Of a stretch of DNA of 43,203 nt, positions 10,134 to 18,976 are shown one piece after another. This DNA is from Legionellaceae bacterium (GTDB lineage Bacteria > Pseudomonadota > Gammaproteobacteria > Legionellales > Legionellaceae), in NCBI GenBank assembly GCA_029212465.1, contig JARGNV010000016.1, positions 1 to 43,203 on the forward strand, given 5' to 3'. A program made the translations under genes and the position numbers. Positions within the stretch are counted from its first letter, which is position 1, and each line of letters starts with the position of its first letter. Below the pieces are notes generated by a model, which worked only from the letters and a program-made list of their open reading frames with translations, ran no database searches and was not told where the DNA came from.

Positions 10134-12287
10134 TTACCGCATATCCGATAGCTTATATAACGGTTGCTCCTCGTGCGTAGTGCTCTCTGGGTTGTCTCTC
10201 GAACGGTCTTCTTCTACTCTTCTCCTTTGCGCAACGTTTTCTGAGCAGCTAAATCTGTGTGGATTGGGGCGTCTTCCTAGTGTGCTTTGTGAGGTGTCAC
10301 CATTAGAAGGCGGCACAACCCCTTTGGCTCTGAGAAGCTCAAACATCTCGGTATGTCGAAATTGCATTGCAAGTGTTATCGGTGTGAAACTTGGTGCGGT
10401 TTTGCGGGTGCGCCTTTGCTCAAACAGGGTAGGCTCTTGATTGCCAAATAGGCTTATAGCTGGACGGTTGAAGCCATCTTGGCAACTTAAGTTGATATCT
10501 GTAGCATTTAGCAGCATTTTAAAGGCATCTAAGTTTCCGCTTATAATGGTGGCGTGGAGAGGTCTGTGTCGAGGCATGTTAAGGCATGTGAAATGTTCGA
10601 TGTCTTGTCCAGTTTCACTGACATCACCATTGGGGTTTACACCTGCTTTAAGCAGTGCACCAACAATTTTTAGATTGATGGGTTTAACTGATGTTGCAAG
10701 CGCAAGTGGAGAGGCGTAAGCGTCAGCGCGAAGCATGGCAAACTCTGGTGAGTACTCAAGTAGCAGGCTGACAATTTGTTCTTTTCCACTCATAACAGCG
10801 TCCAAGAAGGCAAGTTGAAGGCTCTGATAGGCTTCTTGTGTAATCACACTACATGCGGGCAATACAATACCTTTGCTTTGGAGGCGCTCGAGCATGTTAC
10901 CTTGGTGGTGTATGACTGCAAGTACAGCAGGTGTAAGCGCTGAAGGACTCTCTGTGTAGCCTTCTGCATCAAGAGAAAGTGGTTGTATGTCAGGCGCTGT
11001 TTCACACAGGCCTTCAAAACCATCCGGGCGCTCTAAGTCGATACCTTCGGCATTCAATAGTATTTCAAAAGCGCGCTTATCACGTTTTGTAATGGTGCTG
11101 TGAATGGGTCTTTGTAGAAATGAGTTAAAATACTCTGGAAGCGGTGTGCTCCGCATACTGTCACTGACATCACCATTGGGGTTAGCACCCGCTCGAAGCA
11201 GTGCGCTCACAATAGGCAGGCTAATGGGTCTGGCTGATGTTGCAAGCGTAAGGGGTGTCATATGACCGTTCACTTTAAGCGTTGCAAGCGCTGGATAGCG
11301 TTCAAGCAGTAGCCTTGCAAGGCCTGTTTCTCTGCTGATAATAGCACGTAAAAAACTCAGTTGAATTGATTGGTATGCTTCTGCTGTAACTGTGTCATTT
11401 GAAGGTAGCGTAATAGCTTTAGTATTGAGAAACTGAAGCATTTCACCTCGCTCGTATAGCATTACAAGTATAAGCGGCGTAAAAGGTGAAATTTCTTTTC
11501 GAACCTTATTTTCTCTATGCATTGTATATAAAGGAAATGCCTGCATATTGGGCGCGTCAGTAAAAGAAGTATGAATGTCTGGGCGTTCCAAGTCGGCGCC
11601 GCCATGAACTAAGGCTTCAAAAGCGCCTATGCTTCCCTGGATAATGGCGTGGTGAATTGGCCTGTGTTTGGCAGCATCCAAAACGCCTGAAAATTCAGTG
11701 TGTAGTGTACTGTTGGTTAGATCACCATTGGGGTTGGCACCCGCATTAAGGAGTTCAATAATAATAGGAGTACTAACAGTTTCAGCTGAGGCTGAAGCTG
11801 CAAGCATGAGCGGGGATGTGCCATCGTTGATGTTCAGTGCTGCAAGGCCTGGAAGGTGTTGTAACAGTGTGGCCGCAGCAGCTTCTTCCGAGTTGACAAT
11901 GGCGTGTAAAAAGGTGCGCTGCAGTGCTCGTTGTGTTTCCTTAAATAAGGGGCGCGTTGCAGACCATTCAAGCAGACGCTGGAGCTGTTGAGGGTTTTTT
12001 TTCACGTTACGAAGCAATGCCTGAGGTATGATATCGTTTAAATAATAATCTTCTTGGGGCATATGGCCTGGATTAAGAAGCCAGTTGGCAATTTCAGTGT
12101 GGTTTGGTGTGGTGTTTGTAATTAAGGTAATTAATATCTCAGGAATTACACGAAAAAAGAGCTCTTCTCTCGTGCCTTCTTCGCTCATGAGTAACCTATG
12201 ATAAAAATAAATATCTATTGCGTTGGATTCAGTGCAAGCGTTTTTAAATTGCTGGATGTCTGCTTCGTTTTGTTCGGATAAAGGCAT
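10134..12287 (-). CDS. Ankyrin-repeat protein with three long modules
   Basis: A 717-residue protein without signal peptide or membrane segments. After a helical N-terminus (1-120) come three copies of a module of about 182-186 residues starting near 125 (TFLHAI), 311 (SFLRAI) and 493 (AFLDAV). Each has an ankyrin pair ending in the loop LL(N/R/K)AG(A/V)NPNGD, then a variable insert. Next come RPIHHAI-, RPIHSTI- or RPLHATI-type helices and a segment like FTPLILVMLYERGEM. The C-terminal tail (about 660-717) is polar and charged (VAQRRRVEEDRSRD, THEEQPLYKLSDMR). It is monocistronic with its own promoter and terminator. Ankyrin proteins of this style are often secreted effectors in intracellular Gammaproteobacteria, but no target is evident. 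No Shine-Dalgarno site is seen before the ATG. Confidence 0.88.
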   Translation of the reverse strand: MPLSEQNEADIQQFKNACTESNAIDIYFYHRLLMSEEGTREELFFRVIPEILITLITNTTPNHTEIANWLLNPGHMPQEDYYLNDIIPQALLRNVKKNPQQLQRLLEWSATRPLFKETQRALQRTFLHAIVNSEEAAAATLLQHLPGLAALNINDGTSPLMLAASASAETVSTPIIIELLNAGANPNGDLTNSTLHTEFSGVLDAAKHRPIHHAIIQGSIGAFEALVHGGADLERPDIHTSFTDAPNMQAFPLYTMHRENKVRKEISPFTPLILVMLYERGEMLQFLNTKAITLPSNDTVTAEAYQSIQLSFLRAIISRETGLARLLLERYPALATLKVNGHMTPLTLATSARPISLPIVSALLRAGANPNGDVSDSMRSTPLPEYFNSFLQRPIHSTITKRDKRAFEILLNAEGIDLERPDGFEGLCETAPDIQPLSLDAEGYTESPSALTPAVLAVIHHQGNMLERLQSKGIVLPACSVITQEAYQSLQLAFLDAVMSGKEQIVSLLLEYSPEFAMLRADAYASPLALATSVKPINLKIVGALLKAGVNPNGDVSETGQDIEHFTCLNMPRHRPLHATIISGNLDAFKMLLNATDINLSCQDGFNRPAISLFGNQEPTLFEQRRTRKTAPSFTPITLAMQFRHTEMFELLRAKGVVPPSNGDTSQSTLGRRPNPHRFSCSENVAQRRRVEEDRSRDNPESTTHEEQPLYKLSDMR

Positions 12288-12317
12288 AATTACAACTTAT
12301 ATAATAAAAAGGGGACG

Positions 12318-12347
12318 ATTATATGCTAAGGCATACCATTTAGTCCA
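12318..12347 (-). promoter_or_regulatory. Sigma70-type promoter of the ankyrin gene
   Basis: On the minus strand a perfect TATAAT (12318-12323) lies 18 bases after TGGACT (12342-12347, 4/6 to TTGACA). Transcription would begin about 20-25 bases before the ankyrin ATG at 12287. This is the best promoter match in the stretch between folK and this gene. Confidence 0.5.
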
Positions 12348-12361
12348 TTTTATTTGCATGT

Positions 12362-12859
12362 TCATGACGAGGGCAGCTGAAGTGACAGGTTAAAAATACG
12401 CCTTACTTGAAGTGACTTTAAACATTGAGTCAGTTTTGTCCCTTCAGGAAGGGTTGCGTTAGGCCAAATCTCAAGTAACGGCTGCAGTACAAAGTCGCGC
12501 AAATGAAGTCTTGGGTGAGGCACTGTTAAAGTGGGCGTTTGAATCGTTTGTGTGCCGTAGAGCAGTATATCAATGTCAAGTGTGCGTGCATTAAAGCGTT
12601 TTAGGCGCTTGCGTTTTTGTTGTGCCTCAACCGATTGGCAATGCTGCAAGAGTATATGTGCGGGGAGGTGCGTTTCGAGCAAAACCACGGCATTACAATA
12701 GCTAGGTTGGATGATGCCGTTAGCAGGCGTGCTCCGATAAAGAGATGAAACTTTGGTTAAGCGTGAGGCGGGTAGCCTTCTAAGTGCCCGAATCGCTAAC
12801 CTTACCTGGCGCTCGGGGCGATTTAAATTGCTTCCAAGGGCCAAATAGCAGGTTGTCAT
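12362..12859 (-). CDS. folK: HPPK, 6-hydroxymethyl-7,8-dihydropterin pyrophosphokinase
   Basis: Transfers pyrophosphate from ATP to hydroxymethyl-dihydropterin in folate synthesis. At 165 residues it starts with CYLALGSNLNRPERQV and carries RFNARTLDIDILLYG and VPHPRLHLRDFVLQPL. In the first of these the usual RWGPRTLDLD is changed at a few places, but the Mg-binding D-x-D is kept. The start overlaps the pcnB stop by 4 bases (ATGA), the common pcnB-folK arrangement. Confidence 0.95.
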   Translation of the reverse strand: MTTCYLALGSNLNRPERQVRLAIRALRRLPASRLTKVSSLYRSTPANGIIQPSYCNAVVLLETHLPAHILLQHCQSVEAQQKRKRLKRFNARTLDIDILLYGTQTIQTPTLTVPHPRLHLRDFVLQPLLEIWPNATLPEGTKLTQCLKSLQVRRIFNLSLQLPSS

Positions 12860-14178
12860 GAGGGTTTCTTTTTAGGTCGACGAGGTTTAGGTGATTTTTT
12901 GCGTTGCTCGGCAAGCATCTGATGTTTCACTTTAGGAGGTGCGTCTTGAAAAGTGGTCCACCAGTCGGCGAGTTCCATGCTCTCATCTCCCGCGAGTGCA
13001 CGAAGACACAAAAAGTCGTAAGCAGCACGAAAACGAGGATGTTTGATGAGGTCTTCGGCGCGCTTGGAAGTACGTTTTTGCAGGCGATACTGAAATAGCC
13101 AAATCTCTCGAATCACTTGCGTGTGTCGTTTGGGAATACTGATAATTTTACATTGCTCACGTAAAACATGCCCCATGCTTTGCTCAAGAGCCTGCAAAGC
13201 ATCTATTTCGTTTTTGGTTGCCAATGCTTTTTGCTCAAGCTTTTCTTTTTGATTTAAAAAAGGAAACCATAGTAGCGCTGCGAATAGAAAAGAGGGAATG
13301 ACAGGTTTTCCAGATTTCACACGGGTATCAGTGCTCTCCAGAGCAAGTGTTAGCAGCGCTGAAACAGGTTGGTCTGAGTTAAAGAGCGCATATGTTTGCG
13401 GAAAAAAGGCATGAAAAATCTTGTGATGTAAAAGCTGCGCTTGAACCATTTCTCCTGCTCCGCATTGATACAGCTTAGCAATCTCATCAAAAAGACGTGA
13501 GCTTGATACTTGCTCAAGTAAGTGTTTTGATGCCTCAATAGGCGCTGCTGTTTCAGGGGCAATTGTAAAATTGAGTTTCGCGCTAAAACGAATTGCGCGA
13601 AGAATGCGAACAGGGTCTTCTTGGTAGCGTGTGCTTGGGTCACCAATCATCCGAACGGTTTGTTTTTGGATGTCTTCAAAGCCACCCGTATAGTCAATGA
13701 TGGCTGAGTCTCTAACATCATAATAAAGAGAGTTGATAGTGAAATCTCGCCGCCAAGCGTCTTCTTCTAAACTACCATAAATATTATCTCGAACAAGCAT
13801 ACCGCGGGCATTGGTTTGTTGTTCAGTCTGTGCTGCTGTTGTATCACTGCCCCTAAAGGTTGCAACCTCAATGATTTCACGGTGGTATAAAATGTGCACG
13901 AGTTTAAAGCGTCGTCCAATAATGCGGGCATTCTTGAAAAGTTTTTTAATTTGCGCAGGTGTTGCGTTGGTTGCCACATCAAAGTCTTTGGGGGTTTTGC
14001 GAAGAAGTAAGTCACGCACACTCCCGCCCACAAGATACGCGTCATAACCTGCACCATTAAGGTGGTTAAGCACCTTAAGCGCATTTGGGCTTATCTCGGT
14101 TTTAGAGAGATGATGCTGGTTGCGCGGTATGATATAGTCAGAATGAATGTCTGCTCTCTTAGACCTTTTGTTGCGCAA
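12856..14178 (-). CDS. pcnB: Poly(A) polymerase I
   Basis: Adds 3' poly(A) tails that promote RNA decay. At 440 residues it has the class II nucleotidyltransferase head: LVGGSVRD (49-56), KDFDVATNA with Asp65/Asp67, the bacterial PAP signature IIGRRFKLVHI, RRDFTINSLYYD and QEDPVRILRAIRFSAKLNF. The distinctive RRFKLVH motif points to PAP I rather than CCA-adding enzyme. The C-terminus is a basic tail (RKKSPKPRRPKKKPS), typical of PcnB RNA-binding ends. It is the first gene of pcnB-folK and divergent from the TerC gene. Confidence 0.95.
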   Translation of the reverse strand: MRNKRSKRADIHSDYIIPRNQHHLSKTEISPNALKVLNHLNGAGYDAYLVGGSVRDLLLRKTPKDFDVATNATPAQIKKLFKNARIIGRRFKLVHILYHREIIEVATFRGSDTTAAQTEQQTNARGMLVRDNIYGSLEEDAWRRDFTINSLYYDVRDSAIIDYTGGFEDIQKQTVRMIGDPSTRYQEDPVRILRAIRFSAKLNFTIAPETAAPIEASKHLLEQVSSSRLFDEIAKLYQCGAGEMVQAQLLHHKIFHAFFPQTYALFNSDQPVSALLTLALESTDTRVKSGKPVIPSFLFAALLWFPFLNQKEKLEQKALATKNEIDALQALEQSMGHVLREQCKIISIPKRHTQVIREIWLFQYRLQKRTSKRAEDLIKHPRFRAAYDFLCLRALAGDESMELADWWTTFQDAPPKVKHQMLAEQRKKSPKPRRPKKKPS

Positions 14179-14284
14179 CAGTTTTTTAATGAAGGTGATA
14201 ATTATTGTGCTCGCTTTGAATCTTATCTTGGCGCGCTATTATAGCTAGACTCTTTAGGAAAGTGAATGCATGGAGTGAGATGAT

Positions 14285-15019
14285 ATGGAATGGCTCAATT
14301 TAGTTTCTAGTTTATTAGCCCTGATTATTTTAGAAATCGTGCTTGGGATTGATAATTTAGTTTTTTTAGCCATTTTAACCGAGAAGTTACCGCACGCATC
14401 AAGAAAGCGTGCAAGGCGATGGGGGTTGACCTTTGCGTGGGTGACACGCTTATTATTACTTGCCTCAGCGGTTTGGCTGGTGCGCCTAACAAAGCCTGTG
14501 ATAACGCTATTTGAAATTGGCTTTTCAATGCGTGATTTATTTTTGTTGGTGGGTGGTGCTTTTTTAATTGCTAAAGCAACGCAAGAAATCCATAGTGAAG
14601 TTGAGCCAGTTGAACTGGAAGAAGCACCAGCTAAAGCATCTAAAGCGGTACAAGTGAGCGTGCAAAGTGTGGTGTTGCAAGTAGGTCTTATGGATATTAT
14701 TTTTTCACTCGATAGCGTGTTAACAGCCGTTGGGTTAACCCCACACTTTTGGGTGATGGCAACGGCAATTACCATTGCAATTATCATTATGATTTGGGCG
14801 AGTGAGCCTGTGAGCGGGTTTATTGAAAGACATCCAACGGTTAAAATGTTGGCGCTGAGCTTTTTGATTTTAATTGGCATGGTGTTGGTTGCAGATGGGT
14901 TTTCTTTTCATGTGCCACGCGGTTACATTTATTTTGCGATGGTCTTCTCCTTAGGGGTTGAAGGGCTTAACACGCTAAAGCAGTTACGGCGCAAGAAGCA
15001 GCATGGTTCAAAAAAATAA
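14285..15019 (+). CDS. TerC-family membrane protein (YgdQ type)
   Basis: A 244-residue polytopic inner-membrane protein with about seven hydrophobic segments. LEIVLGIDNLVFL near residue 20 and LMDIIFSLDSVLTAVG near 140 each carry an acidic residue within the membrane, the hallmark of the TerC fold. ERHPTVKMLALSFLIL follows. Relatives are linked to metal ion, often manganese, handling or export. The resemblance is to short YgdQ-like members without CBS domains. GGAG at 14272-14275 supports the ATG. It is 15 bases ahead of hemJ, so the two may form an operon. Confidence 0.9.
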   Translation: MEWLNLVSSLLALIILEIVLGIDNLVFLAILTEKLPHASRKRARRWGLTFAWVTRLLLLASAVWLVRLTKPVITLFEIGFSMRDLFLLVGGAFLIAKATQEIHSEVEPVELEEAPAKASKAVQVSVQSVVLQVGLMDIIFSLDSVLTAVGLTPHFWVMATAITIAIIIMIWASEPVSGFIERHPTVKMLALSFLILIGMVLVADGFSFHVPRGYIYFAMVFSLGVEGLNTLKQLRRKKQHGSKK

Positions 15020-15034
15020 ATATGGGAGTAGTGG

Positions 15035-15466
15035 ATGTTGTGGGTGAAGGCGTTTCATGTGGTGGCGATGGTGGCATGGTTTGCAGGACTTTTTTATTTA
15101 CCACGCTTATTTGTTTACCACGCAGATGCAGGCGATAAAATCAGTATTGAACGGTTTAAAATAATGGAGCGACGTTTATATTACGGTATTACGTGGCCTG
15201 CAGGCCTTGTTACAACGGTACTTGGCTTGTGGCTTTTAAGTGTGATGTTGCCGTACTATCAAACAGCTGTTTGGATGCACATAAAGCTTGGGGTTGTGGG
15301 GTTGGTATGGGTGTACCACTGGCTTTGCGGCCATTTTTTAAAGCAGTTCAAGCGCGACAAAAATACGCGCTCAAGCAAGTTTTATCGTATATGGAATGAA
15401 TTACCGACGTTACTTTTAATCGTTATTGTAATACTTGTAATTGTTAAACCAACAGTAGGAGCATGA
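15035..15466 (+). CDS. hemJ: Protoporphyrinogen IX oxidase, HemJ type
   Basis: Oxidises protoporphyrinogen IX to protoporphyrin IX in heme synthesis in the inner membrane. At 143 residues with four membrane segments it has the family signature LWVKAFHVVAMVAWFAGLFY, with the conserved His8, then LPRLFVYHA, RLYYGITWPAG and MHIKLG with the conserved Lys. This type replaces HemG/HemY in many Gram-negatives. The 3' end converges on the rubredoxin gene within a shared hairpin. Confidence 0.94.
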   Translation: MLWVKAFHVVAMVAWFAGLFYLPRLFVYHADAGDKISIERFKIMERRLYYGITWPAGLVTTVLGLWLLSVMLPYYQTAVWMHIKLGVVGLVWVYHWLCGHFLKQFKRDKNTRSSKFYRIWNELPTLLLIVIVILVIVKPTVGA

Positions 15467-15487
15467 GCCCCTACTGTCTTGGTTTAA
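15444..15487. terminator. Bidirectional hairpin between hemJ and the rubredoxin gene
   Basis: Two stacked stems, TTAAACCAA (15444-15452) with TTGGTTTAA (15479-15487) and CAGTAGG (15453-15459) with CCTACTG (15470-15476), enclose a 10-base loop. A 2-base bulge lies on one side. Both stop codons (hemJ 15464-15466; rubredoxin 15484-15486) are inside the structure. It is symmetric, so it can act on both strands. Confidence 0.65.
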
Positions 15488-15663
15488 TCCATTTCTATCA
15501 TTTCAAAATCAATTTTGCTTGCGCCACAATCAGGACAAAACCAGTTTTCAGGCACTTCTTCCCAACGTGTTCCTGCTTCAATGCCGTCTTCTGGCCATCC
15601 TTCAGCTTCGTCATAAATAAAGCCGCAGATAACACAGATATATTTTTTGTAAGGCAGGCTCAT
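15484..15663 (-). CDS. Rubredoxin
   Basis: A 59-residue one-iron electron carrier. The Fe ligands are Cys10 and Cys13 (CVICG) and Cys43 and Cys46 (CPDCG), with the conserved [20 protein letters not shown] between them. I start at ATG 15663 (MSLPYKKY), which gives the normal rubredoxin N-terminus. An AAAGGA lies about 12 bases upstream. The frame extends 27 codons further, but without rubredoxin character. The electron partner is unknown; it is divergent from a short-chain dehydrogenase and convergent with hemJ. Confidence 0.94.
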   Translation of the reverse strand: MSLPYKKYICVICGFIYDEAEGWPEDGIEAGTRWEEVPENWFCPDCGASKIDFEMIEMD

Positions 15664-15801
15664 GGCTATTCTTTGTCCTTTGTGTTTATGAGAAGCGTAA
15701 TTTATCCAAATAAGGACGAAATGTAAAGGGGTCAGGTTTTTCAAGTATCGTTAAATCATATATTGTAACAATTTGTTGTAAGATTTTTGACGGGAGGAAG
15801 T

Positions 15802-16596
15802 ATGGGGCGCTTAAAAGGTAAAATTGCGCTAATTACCGGCGCAAGCCGTGGGCTTGGGGCAGCTAGTGCAAGGCTTTTTAGTGAAGAAGGGGCATTCGTC
15901 ATTGTAACAGATATCTTAGATGATGAAGGGGTTGCGCTTGCTGATGAAATTGGCGGTGTATACCACCGTTTAGATGTATCTTCTGAAGCTGAGTGGCAAG
16001 CCTTATATGCGGTGATAAAAAAACAACATGGGCAGTTAGACGTCGCCTTCAATAATGCAGGCGTCATTGGCCTTGGTACATCTTTGGGGCCGCAAGACCC
16101 AGAGCACGCAAGTTTATCGAGTTGGCATTATGTACATGCGATTAATTTGGATGGGGTCTTTTTAGGGTGTAAATATGCAATTCAACTCATGAAAGCGCAC
16201 GGTGGCTCTATTATTAATATGTCATCGCGCTCAGGCGTTGTTGGGTTACCGGGCGCTGCAGCTTATGCGTCGAGTAAAGCCGCGATTCGAAATCACACGA
16301 AAACAGTTGCGCTATATTGCGCTGAGAAAACGTACAATATTCGTTGTAACTCATTGCACCCGGGTGCAGTTTTAACTCAAATTTGGGATCCGATGTTAGG
16401 TGCGGATGATAAAACACGTACTGAACGGCAAATGGCGCTTGAAGAAGGGATTCCACTTGGGCATATGGGTGCACCTGAAGATGTTGCTTATGCTGCACTG
16501 TATTTGGCATCAGATGAATCAAAATATATGACGGGCAGTGAGCTCACCTTGGATGGTGGTATTTTAGCGGGGAGTGCAGCGCGGCCTGAAAAATAA
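15802..16596 (+). CDS. Short-chain dehydrogenase/reductase (classical SDR)
   Basis: A 264-residue NAD(P)-dependent oxidoreductase. The Rossmann motif TGASRGLG is at 12-19, NNAG at 84-87, and the catalytic residues are a Ser near 142, Tyr155 and Lys159 (YASSK). HPGAVLTQIW follows the active site, and the C-terminal MTGSELTLDGG is typical of this group. Asp37 at the end of beta-2 (VTD) suggests preference for NAD(H). The substrate cannot be told; close classical SDRs act on alcohols, steroids or 3-oxoacyl groups. GGGAGGAAG just before ATG 15802 decides the start over an upstream TTG at 15787. Confidence 0.9.
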   Translation: MGRLKGKIALITGASRGLGAASARLFSEEGAFVIVTDILDDEGVALADEIGGVYHRLDVSSEAEWQALYAVIKKQHGQLDVAFNNAGVIGLGTSLGPQDPEHASLSSWHYVHAINLDGVFLGCKYAIQLMKAHGGSIINMSSRSGVVGLPGAAAYASSKAAIRNHTKTVALYCAEKTYNIRCNSLHPGAVLTQIWDPMLGADDKTRTERQMALEEGIPLGHMGAPEDVAYAALYLASDESKYMTGSELTLDGGILAGSAARPEK

Positions 16597-16677
16597 GTAC
16601 AGAGTGCGTTTCATCTGAAATCTTCTGTGATAAACTGCTTTTACCTTAAGGAATGCGTGTGAAGGCCTATATAAAGC

Positions 16678-17691
16678 ATGTTAGAGAGTGATCGTTTAAT
16701 CAGTTTGGATGCAAAGCCTGAAGAAGAAAGTGTTGATAGGGCAATTCGACCATTAAGTTTAGAGGAGTATATCGGCCAAGAAGATGTACGCACCCAAATG
16801 CAAGTATTTATTGATGCGGCACGTAAACGTAAAGAAGCACTTGATCACACCCTTATCTTTGGGCCGCCAGGGCTTGGAAAAACGACACTTGCAAATATTA
16901 TCTCACATGAGCTGGGTGTCAATCTTCGCCAAACATCAGGTCCGGTGCTGGAGCGTGCAGGAGATGTGGCAGCATTACTGACGAATCTGCAAGAAAAGGA
17001 TGTGTTATTTATTGATGAAATTCATCGTCTAAGCTCGGTTATTGAAGAAATTTTGTATCCTGCAATGGAAGATTACAAGCTAGATATCATGATAGGAGAA
17101 GGCCCCGCGGCGCGCTCTATTAAACTAGAGTTACCACCGTTTACGTTAGTGGGCGCAACAACACGTGCAGGCGCGTTAACTTCTCCATTACGAGATAGGT
17201 TTGGCATTGTGCAGCGCTTAGAGTTTTACTCGGTTGATGCACTTACATCTATTGTAAAGCGTTCAGCTGATTTACAACATTTGGCAACAGAGCCTGAAGG
17301 TGTCTATGAGATTGCAAGGCGTGCACGAGGCACACCACGGATTGCAAATCGTTTGTTGCGACGTGTACGAGATTACGCGGAAGTGACAGGTGATGGGGTC
17401 ATTACAAAAGAGATTGCTGCATTTGCGTTAGAAAAGCTTAAAGTAGATGAGCATGGCCTTGATTTAATGGATAAAAAATTGCTTTTAGCCGTCATTGAGC
17501 GCTTTGATGGCGGGCCGGTTGGTGTCGATAGCATGGCTGCAGCTATTGGTGAAGAAAAAACAACGATTGAAGATGTCATTGAACCGTATCTTATTCAACA
17601 AGGTTTTTTGATGCGCACACCAAGAGGGCGTACTGCAACGCCACTGGCTTATCAACATTTTGGCATGCGTGTGGTTGAGGTAAACACATGA
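16678..17691 (+). CDS. ruvB: Holliday junction branch-migration ATPase RuvB
   Basis: AAA+ motor that drives branch migration with RuvA. At 337 residues it has Walker [10 protein letters not shown] (62-70), Walker [10 protein letters not shown] with Asp113/Glu114, sensor VGATTRAG, the arginine finger region LRDRFGI and a C-terminal winged helix ([14 protein letters not shown]). Length and motifs are normal. ruvA and ruvC are not next to it: the preceding gene is an SDR. The Shine-Dalgarno is weak. Confidence 0.97.
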   Translation: MLESDRLISLDAKPEEESVDRAIRPLSLEEYIGQEDVRTQMQVFIDAARKRKEALDHTLIFGPPGLGKTTLANIISHELGVNLRQTSGPVLERAGDVAALLTNLQEKDVLFIDEIHRLSSVIEEILYPAMEDYKLDIMIGEGPAARSIKLELPPFTLVGATTRAGALTSPLRDRFGIVQRLEFYSVDALTSIVKRSADLQHLATEPEGVYEIARRARGTPRIANRLLRRVRDYAEVTGDGVITKEIAAFALEKLKVDEHGLDLMDKKLLLAVIERFDGGPVGVDSMAAAIGEEKTTIEDVIEPYLIQQGFLMRTPRGRTATPLAYQHFGMRVVEVNT

Positions 17692-17697
17692 AGGTGA

Positions 17698-17745
17698 TGT
17701 CATTCCCGCGCCCCATAATGTCATTTCCGCGAAGGCGGGAATCTA
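17698..17745. repeat. Palindromic extragenic repeat between ruvB and tolQ
   Basis: TGTCATTCCCGCG (17698-17710) recurs as TGTCATTTCCGCG (17719-17731), the second copy leading into GAAGGCGGGAATC. This makes a hairpin of TTTCCGC with GCGGGAA. The pattern is that of the small TTCCCGC/GCGGGAA extragenic palindromes spread through many proteobacterial genomes. It lies where ybgC is usually found before tolQ. Confidence 0.6.
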
Positions 17746-17812
17746 TTATCATAACGACAGGTACATGCTTTTTTAAATTGACTGAGCACAAATCATAAGA
17801 GGTGTTTTGAGT

Positions 17813-18481
17813 ATGGAGCATACAAGTATATTGGGTTACTTTATTGGCGCAGGTGGTGTTGTAAAAGTGGTGATGTTTATTCTGCTGATGGCCTCTGTGG
17901 TTTCTTGGACACTTATTTTGCAAAGAGCCTGGTATTTTCGACAAAAGTCGGCCGACTACGACGGCTTTAAAGCGCGATTTTGGGGATGCTCAGATTTAAA
18001 AGCACTGTATACAGAGGTCGATACCAACGTAGAGCATCGAACAGGGCTTGCTGCTATTTTTCATGCTGGCTTTAAAGAGTTTTTACGCGGGCAAACCATA
18101 GGCGCTGTGGCGCTTGAGCCTATTCAACGGGGGATGCAAATTTGTCACGCGAAAGAAGAAGAGGCGCTTGAAGCGCACCTACCGTGGTTTGCATCAGTAG
18201 GCTCGATTGCACCCTACATTGGGCTATTTGGAACGGTTTGGGGAATTATGACGTCGTTCCAAGCGTTAGGAAATGCTCAACAAGCAACCATTGCAATGGT
18301 CGCTCCTGGTATTTCGGAGGCATTGGTTGCAACAGCACTGGGTTTATTTACAGCGATTCCGGCAGTCATTGCATTTAACCGCTACGGTACGCGCGCATCA
18401 AAAATGCTTGACAGGTACGATGTATTCCAAGAAGAGTTGTTGGCGCTCATTGAGCAGCAAACGAGTAAACACGTGGGGTAA
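17813..18481 (+). CDS. tolQ: Tol-Pal system proton channel subunit TolQ
   Basis: Inner-membrane component of the Tol energiser, homologous to ExbB/MotA. At 222 residues it has three membrane segments: about 12-35 and the pair GSIAPYIGLFGTVWGIM and ISEALVATALGLFTAIPAVI, with the channel-lining Thr and Gly residues retained. AAGAGG lies about 9 bases before ATG 17813; an in-frame TTG at 17807 is possible. It starts the tolQRAB cluster. The acyl-CoA thioesterase gene ybgC, often just upstream, is absent. Confidence 0.96.
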   Translation: MEHTSILGYFIGAGGVVKVVMFILLMASVVSWTLILQRAWYFRQKSADYDGFKARFWGCSDLKALYTEVDTNVEHRTGLAAIFHAGFKEFLRGQTIGAVALEPIQRGMQICHAKEEEALEAHLPWFASVGSIAPYIGLFGTVWGIMTSFQALGNAQQATIAMVAPGISEALVATALGLFTAIPAVIAFNRYGTRASKMLDRYDVFQEELLALIEQQTSKHVG

Positions 18482-18496
18482 CAAGGCGGGTTGAGT

Positions 18497-18976
18497 ATGC
18501 GTTTAAATGCTAATTTAAAAAAGAAAGCACGTGCTAAAAAAGGCCCTATGGCAGACATTAACGTGGTGCCTTACATTGATGTAATGCTTGTGTTACTGGT
18601 GATTTTTATGATTACAGCACCGATGCTTACACAAGGGGTTAATGTTGAACTCCCGAAGGCTGTGAGTGAGTCACTTAAAAGTAGTCAGCGTGAACCAATC
18701 ATTGTATCGGTTGATAAGGAAGGGCAATATTTCTTAAACATCAGTGCAGCGCCTAATGTGCCACTTGAGTCGCATGCATTGATGGTGCGTGTGGCAGCAG
18801 AAATTGAGCTTGCGCGCCAAGCTAAAACGCCCTTACATGTACTGGTTAAAGGAGACACCGGTGTTGCGTACGGTAAAGTGGTGCATGCAATGGGACTCTT
18901 AAAAGAGGCGGGTGCCGAGCAAGTTGGCCTACTGACAGATAGCGCTGATGAGGCAACGGGAGGAAAGCGCGCATGA
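18497..18976 (+). CDS. tolR: Tol-Pal system protein TolR
   Basis: Single-pass inner-membrane protein working with TolQ. At 159 residues it has a basic N-terminus, then ADINVVPYIDVMLVLLVIFM with the proton-path Asp in the membrane segment, followed by a periplasmic domain. ATG 18497 follows a purine-rich AAGGCGGG; a TTG at 18491 is an alternative. tolA overlaps its 3' end by 4 bases. Confidence 0.96.
   Translation: MRLNANLKKKARAKKGPMADINVVPYIDVMLVLLVIFMITAPMLTQGVNVELPKAVSESLKSSQREPIIVSVDKEGQYFLNISAAPNVPLESHALMVRVAAEIELARQAKTPLHVLVKGDTGVAYGKVVHAMGLLKEAGAEQVGLLTDSADEATGGKRA

Noticed and set aside
14254-14880. A 208-residue open frame antisense to the TerC gene
   Set aside because: It is a composition shadow: the plus strand encodes a convincing TerC protein with a good Shine-Dalgarno site, and the antisense product is Ser/Thr/Lys-rich with no recognisable pattern.
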